This document shows, one piece after another, positions 8,571 through 17,252 of a DNA stretch of 64,000 bases (positions are counted from its first letter, which is position 1; each line of letters opens with the position of its first letter). The notes below the pieces were generated by a model that saw only the letters and a list, made by a program, of their open reading frames with translations, was not told the DNA's origin and ran no database searches. A program made the translations under genes and the position numbers. The DNA is from Lactobacillus sp. ESL0677 (GTDB taxonomy: Bacteria; Bacillota; Bacilli; Lactobacillales; Lactobacillaceae), in contig NZ_CP113946.1 in assembly GCF_029392875.1 (NCBI RefSeq), positions 1,116,001-1,180,000 on the forward strand, in the 5' to 3' direction.

Positions 8571-9151
8571 AATAATCCCTTCGTTTCTAACATTGCTTCA
8601 AATAGGTAGCCACTTGATTGTGAACCAGGGTCAACATGTCCTCTTGACCGCTCACCTAAATATGAAGCGCGGCCCCTCCTAGCAACCATTTCCTTTGTAG
8701 CTTCTACTGCAGAAGCAATTTTTTCTGCGGTCAGATTACCAGTCTTGACGTCAGGAATCAGTGCAGTCCAAACGTCAACCATTGTCTTATCGCCTGACTT
8801 AGCACCACCACGTTTTTCAATTCCAGCTAAGGCCGCATCTAATAGTTCACTCAAATCAGTCGTTGAGCTGCTCTTTTTAGCCATTTCCAGAAAGGCAGTC
8901 CCATAAAGTGGTCCAGAAGCTCCACCGACAGTTGAAATCAAGGTCATTGCAATTGTTTTAAATGCTGCAGTAACACTAGCTGGTTTCTCAGCGAGCTTCT
9001 GGCTGACTGCCGCCATACCACGATTCATGTTAAATCCATGATCGCCATCGCCAATTGGGGTATCTAGGTCACTCAAAAATTGCTGATTAGCGGCAATTTT
9101 AGCCGTAAAATTATTCATCCACTCTGTTAGAGTATCGACAGTTAATGTCAT
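8567..9151 (-). CDS. dhaL: Dihydroxyacetone kinase, ADP/ATP-binding subunit DhaL
   Basis: 194 aa from the chosen ATG at 9151. A GGAAGGAA ribosome site lies 7-8 nt before it, whereas a longer reading frame from 9187 would overlap dhaK and lacks one. The Mg-binding segment DTPIGDGDHGFNMNRGM and the GGASGPLYGT loop are conserved. DhaL carries the nucleotide whose gamma-phosphate goes to dihydroxyacetone held by DhaK. It is the middle gene of dhaKLM. Confidence 0.93.
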   Translation of the reverse strand: MTLTVDTLTEWMNNFTAKIAANQQFLSDLDTPIGDGDHGFNMNRGMAAVSQKLAEKPASVTAAFKTIAMTLISTVGGASGPLYGTAFLEMAKKSSSTTDLSELLDAALAGIEKRGGAKSGDKTMVDVWTALIPDVKTGNLTAEKIASAVEATKEMVARRGRASYLGERSRGHVDPGSQSSGYLFEAMLETKGLL

Positions 9152-9167
9152 TATTATGTTCCTTCCA

Positions 9168-10163
9168 TTACCAAGCAATTGTTTCAACTGGCATCTTTAG
9201 TGCATCAAGCCACTTATCATCCTTTAATTCGAACATGGTCAGTGACAATCCTGCCATGTCAAGTGACGTCATGTAATTGCCGATCTTCATGAATGCTGGC
9301 TTAATCTTAAATTGCTCAAGTTTATTTAGTAAGTCATTGCTAAAAATATACTGCTCCATTAATGGCGTTGCACCCATTCCGTTGACAAGTACGGCATATT
9401 TATTACTGCCATCAAGGTGCATTTCATCATCCAGCTTGCTGACTAATTCTTCAACCAAATCCTTAGCAGGTTTGATTTTTTCCCGGCGATAACCTGGCTC
9501 CGAGTGAATACCTACACCAAACTCAATTTCATCTTCTTGAAGAACAAAGCCGGGCTTACCGGTTTCCGGGTTAGTCGCTGCAGACAAGGCAACAGCGATG
9601 GTTTTAATATTCGGTAAAACCTGCTCAGCCAATTCTGCAATCTCATCAAGGCTTGCGCCATTTTGAGCAGCAGCTCCCAGAATTTTATGCATCAATATTG
9701 TCCCAGCTACGCCGCGGCGTCCTTGCGTAAAAGTACTGTTCTCAACAGCAATATCATCATCAATCACGATTGATTTAACTTTAATGTCGTCCATTTCGGC
9801 TAAATCCTTTGCCATATCGAAGTTCATGACGTCGCCAGAATAATTTTTAATTATTAAAAAGACTCCCTGACCTTGATCGGCAGCCTTGATAGCAGCATAA
9901 ATTTGATCTGGCGTTGGTGAAGTAAAGACTTCGCCGCAAACAGCAGCGCTCAGCATTCCTTTACCAACAAAACCAGCATGGGTCGGCTCATGTCCAGAAC
10001 CACCACCAGTAACAAGACCAACTTTGCCTTTCATTGATTCCTTATCGGACCGCATAACTGCTTCAGCATCAGGAACTTTTTCAATAAATTGTGGATACGA
10101 CCGAACCATCCCAGATACCATTTCTGGTACAACATTAGCAGGATCATTAATAATTTTCTTCAT
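9168..10163 (-). CDS. dhaK: Dihydroxyacetone kinase, substrate-binding subunit DhaK
   Basis: 331 aa. The GGGSGHEPTHAGFVG segment is followed by CGEVFTSPTPDQI. The histidine that binds dihydroxyacetone covalently as a hemiaminal lies in GVGIHSEPG (about residue 217). It is the first gene of the unit dhaK-dhaL-dhaM-glpF and feeds dihydroxyacetone phosphate into glycolysis. A cre-like site overlaps its promoter, which suggests carbon catabolite repression. Confidence 0.95.
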   Translation of the reverse strand: MKKIINDPANVVPEMVSGMVRSYPQFIEKVPDAEAVMRSDKESMKGKVGLVTGGGSGHEPTHAGFVGKGMLSAAVCGEVFTSPTPDQIYAAIKAADQGQGVFLIIKNYSGDVMNFDMAKDLAEMDDIKVKSIVIDDDIAVENSTFTQGRRGVAGTILMHKILGAAAQNGASLDEIAELAEQVLPNIKTIAVALSAATNPETGKPGFVLQEDEIEFGVGIHSEPGYRREKIKPAKDLVEELVSKLDDEMHLDGSNKYAVLVNGMGATPLMEQYIFSNDLLNKLEQFKIKPAFMKIGNYMTSLDMAGLSLTMFELKDDKWLDALKMPVETIAW

Positions 10164-10209
10164 TTTAAGTCCTCTTTCAATTATAAAATTTAAACTTTAT
10201 TACAATTCG

Positions 10210-10233
10210 ATTATATCAGTTGGCGCTTTCATT
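10210..10233 (-). promoter_or_regulatory. Promoter -10 box with overlapping cre-like site upstream of dhaK
   Basis: On the minus strand, ATGAAAGCGCCAACT (within 10218-10233) matches the CcpA consensus WTGNAANCGNWNNCW with one mismatch. It is followed two bases later by a TATAAT (10215-10210). The site covers the -35/spacer region, the usual place for repression. Confidence 0.55.
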
Positions 10234-10250
10234 AACTAATATATTATTAT

Positions 10251-10277
10251 AAAAAAGCAGCCACTTAGGCTGCTTTT
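10251..10277 (-). terminator. Intrinsic terminator downstream of the quinone oxidoreductase-like gene
   Basis: AAAGCAGCC and GGCTGCTTT arms around a 5-nt loop, with a run of T on the minus strand. It lies between the oxidoreductase stop and the dhaK promoter. Confidence 0.7.
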
Positions 10278-10338
10278 ACCTTGGGAAAAACTAAGATAGT
10301 TAATACCACTTTAGTTGCTTAATAGTAACGCTAACTTA

Positions 10339-11361
10339 CTAATTTTCTATCTGATTAACGACAACCACTTTTCCAATCATGTGACCACTTTGAACCATTT
10401 TATGTGCTTTACGTAAATTAGTAGCATTTATTGGTGCCAATGTTGTTGTAACTGTACTTTTAATCGTTTGATTTGCTAACAATGATGCAATCTGGCTTAA
10501 GATTTTCCCTTGACTTGCTTCGTTAACGTGATAGTAAGTTTTAGAAAACATCCACTCCCAAACAAAAGTTACTCGTTTACGGGTTAACTTTTGTAAATCA
10601 ATCGGCTGCTTATTTTCCGTAATTGAACAAATTATGCCATCTGGCTTAATTATTTCAGCCATTTCATTCCAATGTTGGTCGATATTATTTAATTCAAGAA
10701 TACAGTCAACGTCTTTAAAGCCAATTTTCTGCACTTCTTTACATAAATCTTTTCGATGATTAACGACATAATCAGCGCCGAGCTTTAAACACCATTGCCT
10801 TGTTTCTGGCCTCGAAGCAGTAGCAATTACTGTTAATCCTGCAAGGTGCGCCAATTGAATTGCAATTGACCCTACACCACCAGCACCATTAATGATTAAA
10901 ATAGTTTTGCCCTTATTATCCAGTACATTAAAAGTTAACTGCATTTTTTCAAACAAAGCTTCATACGCTGTTAATGACGTTAATGGCATCGCCGCAACTT
11001 CTGCATCAGTTAATTCTTGAGGAACTTTAGCCACTATGTGCTCATCAACAAGCTGATATTCGCTATTAGAACCTGCTCTTTTTAATGCACCAGCATAGAA
11101 GATACGATCTCCTATTTTAAAGTTATCAACTTTATTTCCTATGCTAGTAACTACCCCTACCGCGTCATAACCAATAACTTTAGGCTGCTTTACCTTTTTA
11201 CGTAATGATTGCCGAACTACTAGATCGACGGGATTAACAGAGACGCCTTCAACCTTTACCAATAAATCATGATTTGTTGGTTCAGGACAAGCCATATCAA
11301 ATTCAAACAAGCTGTTATTATCCTCGATTGGCAAACTTTTAGTAAATCCTATTGCTTTCAT
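10339..11361 (-). CDS. Zinc-independent MDR-family oxidoreductase (quinone reductase / alcohol dehydrogenase-like)
   Basis: 340 aa medium-chain dehydrogenase/reductase. It has an N-terminal GroES-like fold (PVDLVVRQ, VIGYDAVGVV) and a Rossmann domain with the NADPH site GAGGVGSIAIQLA (about residues 159-171). The cysteine cluster for structural zinc is absent, as in quinone oxidoreductase/ZADH relatives. It probably reduces quinones or reactive carbonyls with NADPH in the cytosol. It is divergent from an HxlR regulator, a frequent pairing in which the redox- or electrophile-sensing regulator controls the reductase. The substrate is not known. Confidence 0.85.
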   Translation of the reverse strand: MKAIGFTKSLPIEDNNSLFEFDMACPEPTNHDLLVKVEGVSVNPVDLVVRQSLRKKVKQPKVIGYDAVGVVTSIGNKVDNFKIGDRIFYAGALKRAGSNSEYQLVDEHIVAKVPQELTDAEVAAMPLTSLTAYEALFEKMQLTFNVLDNKGKTILIINGAGGVGSIAIQLAHLAGLTVIATASRPETRQWCLKLGADYVVNHRKDLCKEVQKIGFKDVDCILELNNIDQHWNEMAEIIKPDGIICSITENKQPIDLQKLTRKRVTFVWEWMFSKTYYHVNEASQGKILSQIASLLANQTIKSTVTTTLAPINATNLRKAHKMVQSGHMIGKVVVVNQIEN

Positions 11362-11447
11362 CTTTCAAACTTCCTTTTTAAAAATTTATTTATAAAAAGT
11401 TTAAGCCACTTACTTTTTGTAATCAATAATGTAATTATAGTAAGTAG

Positions 11448-11461
11448 TTACAAAATTGTAA
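11448..11461. promoter_or_regulatory. Candidate HxlR operator in the divergent promoter region
   Basis: TTACAA-AA-TTGTAA is a perfect inverted repeat with 6-bp arms, 22 bp before the HxlR start. Related half-sites (GTAATCAATAATGTAATTA) lie just upstream. HxlR/YodB proteins bind AT-rich inverted repeats as dimers. Binding is inferred. Confidence 0.4.
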
Positions 11462-11483
11462 TTAGTTTTTTAGAGGAATTGAT

Positions 11484-11840
11484 ATGACAAAAGCAAAAAA
11501 CACCTATACTTGTAATAACGGTTGTCCAGTAGAAAGTACTTTGCAGTTTATCTCCGGTAAATGGAAATCTGTCATTATTTATCACTTAATTAAAGGAGAT
11601 GCTACCCATTTTGGTGAATTAAGTAGAGCGATGCCAAGTTGTTCTACAAGAATGCTAGCATTGCAGCTTAAAGAGTTAGAAACTGATAACATCATCAGTA
11701 AAAAAGTTTATTCAGAATTTCCCCCTAAATCAAAATATTTTCTAACCGACTTTGGTCAAACCTTACAGCCAGTCATTTTAGCTTTAAACAAGTGGGGAAA
11801 ATTCTATAATGAGCATGCTACTGCTAAAGACATGAATTAA
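11484..11840 (+). CDS. HxlR-family transcriptional regulator
   Basis: 118 aa, a complete HxlR winged-helix protein. Near the N-terminus is the family cysteine in CNNGCPVE, followed by ISGKWKSVIIYHL and the recognition helix region SCSTRMLALQLKELE. In this family (for example YodB, HypR) the N-terminal cysteine senses quinones or disulfide stress. AGAGGAA precedes the ATG. The divergent oxidoreductase is the likely target. Confidence 0.92.
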   Translation: MTKAKNTYTCNNGCPVESTLQFISGKWKSVIIYHLIKGDATHFGELSRAMPSCSTRMLALQLKELETDNIISKKVYSEFPPKSKYFLTDFGQTLQPVILALNKWGKFYNEHATAKDMN

Positions 11841-11860
11841 TTATTAAGTATTCCAATCAA

Positions 11861-11907
11861 AAAACCAGATCAGATTCTTCTAAAAAGAGAAATCCTGATC
11901 TGGTTTT
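11861..11907. terminator. Bidirectional intrinsic terminator
   Basis: The arms AAAACCAGATCAG and CTGATCTGGTTTT have extra pairing towards the loop and A/T runs on both sides. The hairpin serves both the HxlR gene and the convergent nitroreductase gene. Confidence 0.8.
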
Positions 11908-11930
11908 AAATTTAATTGACTATAAAAATT

Positions 11931-12413
11931 CTATTTTCTAATTACTCGATACCTGTTAGTTCGGTCTTCACTTGGCGTTTCTGCAGCGTGACCAACTGCA
12001 ACAATTACAGCAGTCGTAAATTCTGATGTGATGCCTAATTCTGCCTGTAAATCTGGGGCAGTATTTAAAACACTTGCTGCCATCATTAAGTAAACAGACC
12101 CTAAATTAAGGTTTGCAGCTTCCACCATAATGTTTTCAGCCGCAACTGAAGCATCACGCTCGCCAAAATGGCTATCCTTTTTGACATTAACAACAAATAA
12201 GAGTGGTGCACCATAGCAGGCATTGTTAGTTAACTGTTCAATTTTGGCTAACAGCTGCTCATCTTCTACTACCGTTACTTGCATAACCTCTGTTTCGTGC
12301 ATCCCACATGGTGCTGCTTGAAAGGCCTGCAGTAATTGCTCAATTTCATCTTGGCTAACTTTTTCATCTGTATATTTACGAATTGCAACACGCTTTAAAA
12401 TTGGATCTGACAT
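11931..12413 (-). CDS. Nitroreductase-family FMN oxidoreductase
   Basis: 160 aa, somewhat short for the family. The FMN-contact segment VAIRKYTDEKVSQDEIEQLL is at the N-terminus, with AAENIMVEAANLNLGSVY in the middle and AVGHAAETP near the C-terminus. These enzymes use NAD(P)H to reduce nitroaromatics, quinones or flavins in the cytosol. The physiological substrate is unknown. It may share a transcript with the downstream-convergent group but has no close partner. Confidence 0.85.
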   Translation of the reverse strand: MSDPILKRVAIRKYTDEKVSQDEIEQLLQAFQAAPCGMHETEVMQVTVVEDEQLLAKIEQLTNNACYGAPLLFVVNVKKDSHFGERDASVAAENIMVEAANLNLGSVYLMMAASVLNTAPDLQAELGITSEFTTAVIVAVGHAAETPSEDRTNRYRVIRK

Positions 12414-12432
12414 TTTTAAACTTCTTTCCCAA

Positions 12433-13065
12433 TTACTGATTTACAATTTTCCAACTCTTATGATTTAAATCTGACCACTTAACATAACCTGTTTCACTAA
12501 CACCTACATACTTAGTGCCCTTAATTTTCTTAGTCTTAATGACAGGAATACGGGCACCCTTTTTGTAATAACTGTTAGTCCTTTTTCCCTTACTATTATA
12601 AATAAACGCACTACGCTTAGCTTTATAGCTAGCTACTTTAAAACTTTTAACATTATTAGCGTTAATATATTGATTCTTCTTATTGTTAATTTGCAATAAC
12701 GATTTGCCTTTAACAGTTACCATTCCAGTAATTGTTACAATCGTATTTTTCTTTAACGCACGCTTCTTAACACGCTTTCCAGACTTATTATAAACATAAG
12801 AATTACGTTTCAACTTAACGTTTTTTCCAAGATACGAAACAGCAACAGTACCATTACTTGTTCCATTATCAGGCTTGTCGCTACTTGCAGGTTGATTAGT
12901 ATCAGTTGTCCCTGTTGTTGCTGGCTGCCGATTTGAATTATCTGTAGCGGTAGTTGCAGGCTGGGTAGCTGCTTGGTCGGTAGTAGCTGCTCCTACTTGA
13001 GTAATGTTAAAACCAAGCGACAAGGAGACTGCACATATTAGGCCTAACAATAATTTCTTCTTCAT
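12433..13065 (-). CDS. Secreted SLAP-domain-like surface protein
   Basis: 210 aa. A signal peptide MKKKLLLGLICAVSLSLG ends at an AxA-type site near residue 27. A Thr/Pro/Gln-rich low-complexity linker (residues 28-75) follows. Two tandem basic modules come next (RNSYVYNKSGKRVKKR and RSAFIYNSKGKRTNSY, each followed by a GxxY/V-containing strand region) that resemble Lactobacillus surface-layer SLAP domains. Such modules hold proteins non-covalently on the cell wall. There is no enzymatic domain, so an adhesive or spacer role is likely. The function is unproven. Confidence 0.8.
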   Translation of the reverse strand: MKKKLLLGLICAVSLSLGFNITQVGAATTDQAATQPATTATDNSNRQPATTGTTDTNQPASSDKPDNGTSNGTVAVSYLGKNVKLKRNSYVYNKSGKRVKKRALKKNTIVTITGMVTVKGKSLLQINNKKNQYINANNVKSFKVASYKAKRSAFIYNSKGKRTNSYYKKGARIPVIKTKKIKGTKYVGVSETGYVKWSDLNHKSWKIVNQ

Positions 13066-13254
13066 ATTTCCACCTCATGATGTATTAATTTTTCTTACAG
13101 TTTATTTTACTACATTAAGATTATAATTGCCTACGATTACAAGAAATGTAATGATTTGTAATTTATCTTCAAGCACTAAATGATAATGTTTAGATTTAAA
13201 ACTAAATAATCTATAATAAATACTATGCAAATTGTTATTTTTAGAAAGGAATAT

Positions 13255-14109
13255 ATGAAAAATACAAGTGATCAGCCAATTGAAATTCTAGTTACTATCG
13301 ATCAAAACTACATTAAGCCACTTGAAGTGATGATGTACTCGCTCAAACTTAATAATTTAGGGCAAAAAATACGAATTTGGATAATTTATGACAATATTAG
13401 TGATCCTGCACTAACTGCTTTAAAAGATTTTGGCCAAAAGATCGGCTTTGAAATTAAAGCATTAGCAATGAATGCCGATTTTACTTTTCCAGAATCATTA
13501 CTCAACCTGCATGATTACCCACAGGAAATGTATTTTCGCCTATTATCTGGCAAAATCCTGCCTTCCAGCCTGCACAGAATTATTTACCTTGATCCCGATA
13601 TTTTGGTCATTAATTCAATTAAACCGTTATGGCATTTGAATTTAAAAGGTAAAATGTTCGCTGCAGCTGCTCATGAGGGATTAACGGACATCATGAGTTC
13701 AATTAACAACATTCGCTTGGGAACAACGACTGAATATTTTAATTCCGGTATTATGCTAATGGATCTGGACCAAATGCGGCAAAAGGTTAAACTTGATGAT
13801 CTGACGGCCGCAATCAATCAGCACCATGATACCTTGATTTTGCCTGATCAGGACATTTTGAATTATTTATACGGCGAAGATATCCTTAAAATTCCTGAAA
13901 CAAAATGGAATTATGATTCCCGCGCCTACCCTGTATATTTAACTAGAAGTACTGGTGATTTTAACCTTGAATGGGTCATGCAAAACACAGCCATTCTCCA
14001 CTTTTGCGGTAAACCTAAGCCATGGCAAAAAGAAAACCATTCACGCTTTAAGGCACTTTACCTAAATTATCAGCAAATGACCAACAAATTAACAAAAGTA
14101 AAAAAATAA
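13255..14109 (+). CDS. Family 8 glycosyltransferase
   Basis: 284 aa from the ATG at 13255, which has AGAAAGGA just before it (an in-frame ATG at 13225 has no ribosome site). The GT8 signature is clear: the metal-binding DxD in IIYLDPDILV, YFNSGIMLMDL, and PDQDILNYLY. The C-terminal HFCGKPKPW is the second metal/nucleotide-sugar motif. GT8 enzymes transfer a hexose from a UDP-sugar, here probably to a wall glycan, LPS-like polymer or glycoprotein. The gene stands alone between the surface-protein gene and HU, so the acceptor cannot be inferred. Confidence 0.9.
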   Translation: MKNTSDQPIEILVTIDQNYIKPLEVMMYSLKLNNLGQKIRIWIIYDNISDPALTALKDFGQKIGFEIKALAMNADFTFPESLLNLHDYPQEMYFRLLSGKILPSSLHRIIYLDPDILVINSIKPLWHLNLKGKMFAAAAHEGLTDIMSSINNIRLGTTTEYFNSGIMLMDLDQMRQKVKLDDLTAAINQHHDTLILPDQDILNYLYGEDILKIPETKWNYDSRAYPVYLTRSTGDFNLEWVMQNTAILHFCGKPKPWQKENHSRFKALYLNYQQMTNKLTKVKK

Positions 14110-14132
14110 TTTGCACAATCGCAATTTTTCTA

Positions 14133-14160
14133 TTGAAGGTCAGCTTAACTGTGCTAAAAT
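14133..14160 (+). promoter_or_regulatory. Candidate promoter of the HU gene
   Basis: TTGAAG (14133-14138) and TAAAAT (14155-14160) with a 16-bp spacer, leaving a leader of about 110 nt before the HU start codon. Confidence 0.4.
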
Positions 14161-14274
14161 AATTAAAGTTGCTGAATATCAAGCGACACAACGCATTACG
14201 TGAATAGCATGACGATTGTCTGCAATCAATGTGTTGACCGTTTTATAATTTTTATAGAAAAGAGAAGATACATT

Positions 14275-14556
14275 ATGGCTTCAATTAACAAATCTGAACT
14301 TACTAAAGAAGTTGCAGCAAAGACTGGCCTTAAGCAAAAGGAAGCTGAAGAGGTTATTGACGCTTTCATCGACTCAATCAAGGATAACTTGACAAAGGGC
14401 GAAAAGGTACAAATCATTGGCTTCGGTTCATTTGAAGTTCGTCAACGTGCAGAAAGAAAAGGTAGAAACCCACAAACTGGTAAAGCCTTAACTATTCCTG
14501 CTACTCAAGTACCTGCATTCAAGCCTGGTAAGGCATTGAAGGATGCAGTTAAATAA
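14275..14556 (+). CDS. hup: HU-family DNA-binding protein
   Basis: 93 aa from the ATG at 14275. A longer in-frame extension from 14200 is not conserved for the family and is rejected. The HU signature GFGSFEVRQRAERKGRNPQT (about residues 48-67) forms the DNA-binding beta arm. The N-terminus MASINKSELTKEVA is typical. It is the abundant nucleoid protein that bends and compacts DNA and is essential in many lactobacilli. It is monocistronic, with a strong terminator. Confidence 0.96.
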   Translation: MASINKSELTKEVAAKTGLKQKEAEEVIDAFIDSIKDNLTKGEKVQIIGFGSFEVRQRAERKGRNPQTGKALTIPATQVPAFKPGKALKDAVK

Positions 14557-14575
14557 TCTTTTAACTTAAAATATA

Positions 14576-14611
14576 AAAGACCAGCAAGCAACCTGCTTGC
14601 TGGTCTTTTTT
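14576..14611. terminator. Strong intrinsic terminator shared by HU and the met operon
   Basis: The arms AAAGACCAGCAAGCA and TGCTTGCTGGTCTTT (perfect, 15 bp) surround a 3-nt loop. Seven T follow on the plus strand, and an A/T-rich flank on the other side lets it also stop the minus-strand metI transcript. Confidence 0.85.
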
Positions 14612-15312
14612 TAACGGCTTTGGTGGTTTAGCTTTTTAGCAAAGAAATCACCGACAATTTGGACAATAAAAATCAAAATAATTACGAGCACCGTTGCCAC
14701 TAAGGTGACATCATTATTAAACCGGTTATAACCATAGGAAATGGCCGTGTTACCTAAACCACCTGCACCAATGGCACCAGCCATAGCAGTTAACCCAATT
14801 AGACTGATAATTGTAACGGTCGATACCCGAACTAGTTCGGACCGTGCTTCATTTAGATAAATACTAAAAATTATATCCCAGATAGTTGCACCTAGACTTT
14901 GTGCTGCCTCAATTTTTCCTTGTGCCACACTCTCTAGTGCAACTTGTACTTGCCGCGCATAAAATGGAAATACACCCAGAGTTAATGGTACTAACGCAGC
15001 TTTCATTCCAATTTGCGTTCCCACAATTTTTTGCGTAACTGGTGCGATAAAAGCCAGCAAAATAATGAATGGAATTGCCCGAAAAATTGAAACTACTTTA
15101 TCGCAAATATTAAACCAAAATTTGTTTGGGCGAATGCCGTCATCTTTGGTTAAAACAAGAACTACACCAAAAACAATTCCTAATATGCCACCAAAGATAG
15201 CTGACCAAAAGGTCATAAAAAGAGTTTGAACAATACTGGTGCCCCAGCCTGCATCTCCACTCCAACCAAGTTGAACAACATTTGGAAACACACTACTAAA
15301 CCAACTACTCAT
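14611..15312 (-). CDS. metI: Methionine ABC transporter permease
   Basis: 233 aa from the ATG at 15312, preceded by AAGGGGAA. The start sits inside the last codons of metN (8-bp overlap). It has five predicted membrane spans. The EAA-type loop ([21 protein letters not shown]) faces the ATPase. The [17 protein letters not shown] segment is typical of MetI. It dimerises to form the channel for D/L-methionine import. It is the last gene of the T-box-controlled operon. Confidence 0.93.
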   Translation of the reverse strand: MSSWFSSVFPNVVQLGWSGDAGWGTSIVQTLFMTFWSAIFGGILGIVFGVVLVLTKDDGIRPNKFWFNICDKVVSIFRAIPFIILLAFIAPVTQKIVGTQIGMKAALVPLTLGVFPFYARQVQVALESVAQGKIEAAQSLGATIWDIIFSIYLNEARSELVRVSTVTIISLIGLTAMAGAIGAGGLGNTAISYGYNRFNNDVTLVATVLVIILIFIVQIVGDFFAKKLNHQSR

Positions 15313-16366
15313 ACAAATTCCCCTTTTCATCAAATCTGGTTAACGATACCTGCTGCTCTTGTAAGAAGGCAACTGTTTCCTGCTGCTTTTCACTATCGCC
15401 TTTGATTAATACCAACAAGGTACCAATTGGCTCGTCATCAAGCAATTCCACATTGCCGTAAAGCATACTGACTTCAACCCCAATTTCACGATAAAGGTCG
15501 ATGACAATTGACTTGGTTACATTAGCTACACTATAAATTAATTGATAAATCGCTTCGTCATCATTTAAATGATCTAAGTGTAACATCTCTAAGGTATTGA
15601 TAACTTCAAGTGACCCGCCAACAAAGCTCTTGGTTAAGGACATCTGCGGATGCAAAACAACATCACGCAACTTACCCTTTTCAACGATTTTACCTTGCTC
15701 CATGACGGCTACTTTGTCACAAATTTTTTTAACAGCATCCATTTCATGAGTGATTAAAACAATCGTTAAATTCAACTCTTTTTTAAGTTTTTTTAATAGA
15801 GCTAGAATTTGTTGAGTGTTTTGCGGATCTAAGGCACTAGTTGCCTCGTCTGAAATCAAAATGTCTGGTTCATTAGCAAGTGCCCGCGCAATAGCAACAC
15901 GTTGCTGCTGCCCCCCGGATAATTGCACCGGATAAAAGTTTGCCTTATCCTTCAAGTCAACCAAATCAAGCAAGTGTAATGACTTTTCTTCTATTTCCTT
16001 ATCTTTCAACCCAGAATGCTTCAGAGCAAATGACACATTCTCAAGGACAGTTACTTCATTTAAAAGATTGAAGCTCTGGAAAATCATGCCAATTTTTCTG
16101 CGAGCCATTTGCAATTGCTTGTTTGCGATAATTTGCTTGCCATCCTTAACAAAGTCTGTACCGTTAACTTGAATATCACCCGCAGTTGGCTTTTGCAAAA
16201 GGTTAATTGTTCTAACCAAGGTAGACTTACCAGCGCCAGAAAAACCAACGACGCCGTAAATATCACCCTTTTCAACTTCTAAATTGACATCTTGCACTGC
16301 ATGAACAATTTTTCCTTTCTTATCTGGAAAATCTACATTAACGTGCTTTAATTCGATAATACTCAT
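15305..16366 (-). CDS. metN: Methionine ABC transporter ATP-binding protein
   Basis: 353 aa from the ATG at 16366, which has AAAGGAAG 7 nt before it. Walker [10 protein letters not shown] lies at about residues 41-49, the signature is [15 protein letters not shown], and Walker B ends in [14 protein letters not shown]. The C-terminal ~100 residues form the NIL (ACT-like) domain, through which cytosolic methionine inhibits transport in MetN. It lies directly after the two MetQ genes. Confidence 0.95.
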   Translation of the reverse strand: MSIIELKHVNVDFPDKKGKIVHAVQDVNLEVEKGDIYGVVGFSGAGKSTLVRTINLLQKPTAGDIQVNGTDFVKDGKQIIANKQLQMARRKIGMIFQSFNLLNEVTVLENVSFALKHSGLKDKEIEEKSLHLLDLVDLKDKANFYPVQLSGGQQQRVAIARALANEPDILISDEATSALDPQNTQQILALLKKLKKELNLTIVLITHEMDAVKKICDKVAVMEQGKIVEKGKLRDVVLHPQMSLTKSFVGGSLEVINTLEMLHLDHLNDDEAIYQLIYSVANVTKSIVIDLYREIGVEVSMLYGNVELLDDEPIGTLLVLIKGDSEKQQETVAFLQEQQVSLTRFDEKGNLYE

Positions 16367-16382
16367 GAACAATCTTCCTTTA

Positions 16383-17237
16383 CTAAAACTTGATATCCCA
16401 AGCTGGTATTGTAGTTTTCTTAAAATACTTCTTAATTAACTTTTTGGTTTCAGCTGTTTGGTATGATTTAACAACTGCTTGATAATCTTGATTATCCTTT
16501 TCGTCTTTGCGGGCACAAATGATATTGACCCATTGCAGCGAATCCTTGTTAAGAGGCTCAACAAAGATTGTTTGCTTTTCGCCAAGACCTGCAGGTGTCG
16601 CAAAAGTATTATTAACAACTGCCGCGTCAACACTATTAATTACCCGACCACACTGATCGGCGCTAACTTCCTTGATTTTAAAATGATGGGGATTATTGAC
16701 AATATCCGCAACGGTTAATAATGATTTGTGGGGACGTAATTTAATTAATCCCGCATTTTTGAGGACAATTAATGAACGTGATTCGTTAGTGGTATCATTA
16801 GGTACGGCAATTGTTGCACCATCTGGCAGCTGACTAAGCTTGTGGTACTTCTTGGAATAAAGTCTAATTGGGGAAATTTGTGTCCGCGCAATAGCAACGA
16901 TATTACCACGATTAGCCTTGTTCCAATCTTTTAAGAAAGCATAGTGTTGAAAGGCGTTCAAATCAATATCACCATTCTCTAATGCTTTATTGGGTTGGTT
17001 AAAATCAGTAAAATTCTTTATCTTAATAGAAACGTTATACTTTTTCTTGGCTAAAGTAGCTGCATGATCCCAAATGTCCTGGTCGGCCTTGGTCATACTT
17101 ACCACTCCGACTGTTACAACATGATTCTGCGTCTTAGGCTTATTCAAACCGGGGCCAAGGCCGAACCAAGCGGCAACAACTACAACGACGGCGATAATTA
17201 TCCAAATAATGAAATTTCTTCGTTTTTTGTTACTCAT
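16383..17237 (-). CDS. metQ: MetQ/NlpA-family substrate-binding protein, copy 2 (no lipobox)
   Basis: 284 aa. The NlpA-family core begins at [18 protein letters not shown] and contains [36 protein letters not shown] and [14 protein letters not shown], all typical of MetQ methionine-binding proteins. The N-terminus has a basic start and one hydrophobic segment (about residues 8-27) but no cysteine lipobox. The protein therefore appears to be held by an uncleaved membrane anchor instead of a lipid. It is a tandem duplicate of the gene at 17253-18107, 15 bp apart. Confidence 0.9.
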   Translation of the reverse strand: MSNKKRRNFIIWIIIAVVVVVAAWFGLGPGLNKPKTQNHVVTVGVVSMTKADQDIWDHAATLAKKKYNVSIKIKNFTDFNQPNKALENGDIDLNAFQHYAFLKDWNKANRGNIVAIARTQISPIRLYSKKYHKLSQLPDGATIAVPNDTTNESRSLIVLKNAGLIKLRPHKSLLTVADIVNNPHHFKIKEVSADQCGRVINSVDAAVVNNTFATPAGLGEKQTIFVEPLNKDSLQWVNIICARKDEKDNQDYQAVVKSYQTAETKKLIKKYFKKTTIPAWDIKF

Positions 17238-17252
17238 GATAATTTTTCCTTT

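Noticed and set aside
13225..13254. Longer N-terminus for the GT8 glycosyltransferase
   Set aside because: The upstream ATG lacks a ribosome site, while AGAAAGGA precedes the ATG at 13255 and the shorter protein fits the family start.
14200..14274. Extended N-terminus for HU
   Set aside because: HU proteins begin at the MASINKSEL-type start; the extra 25 residues are not HU-like.
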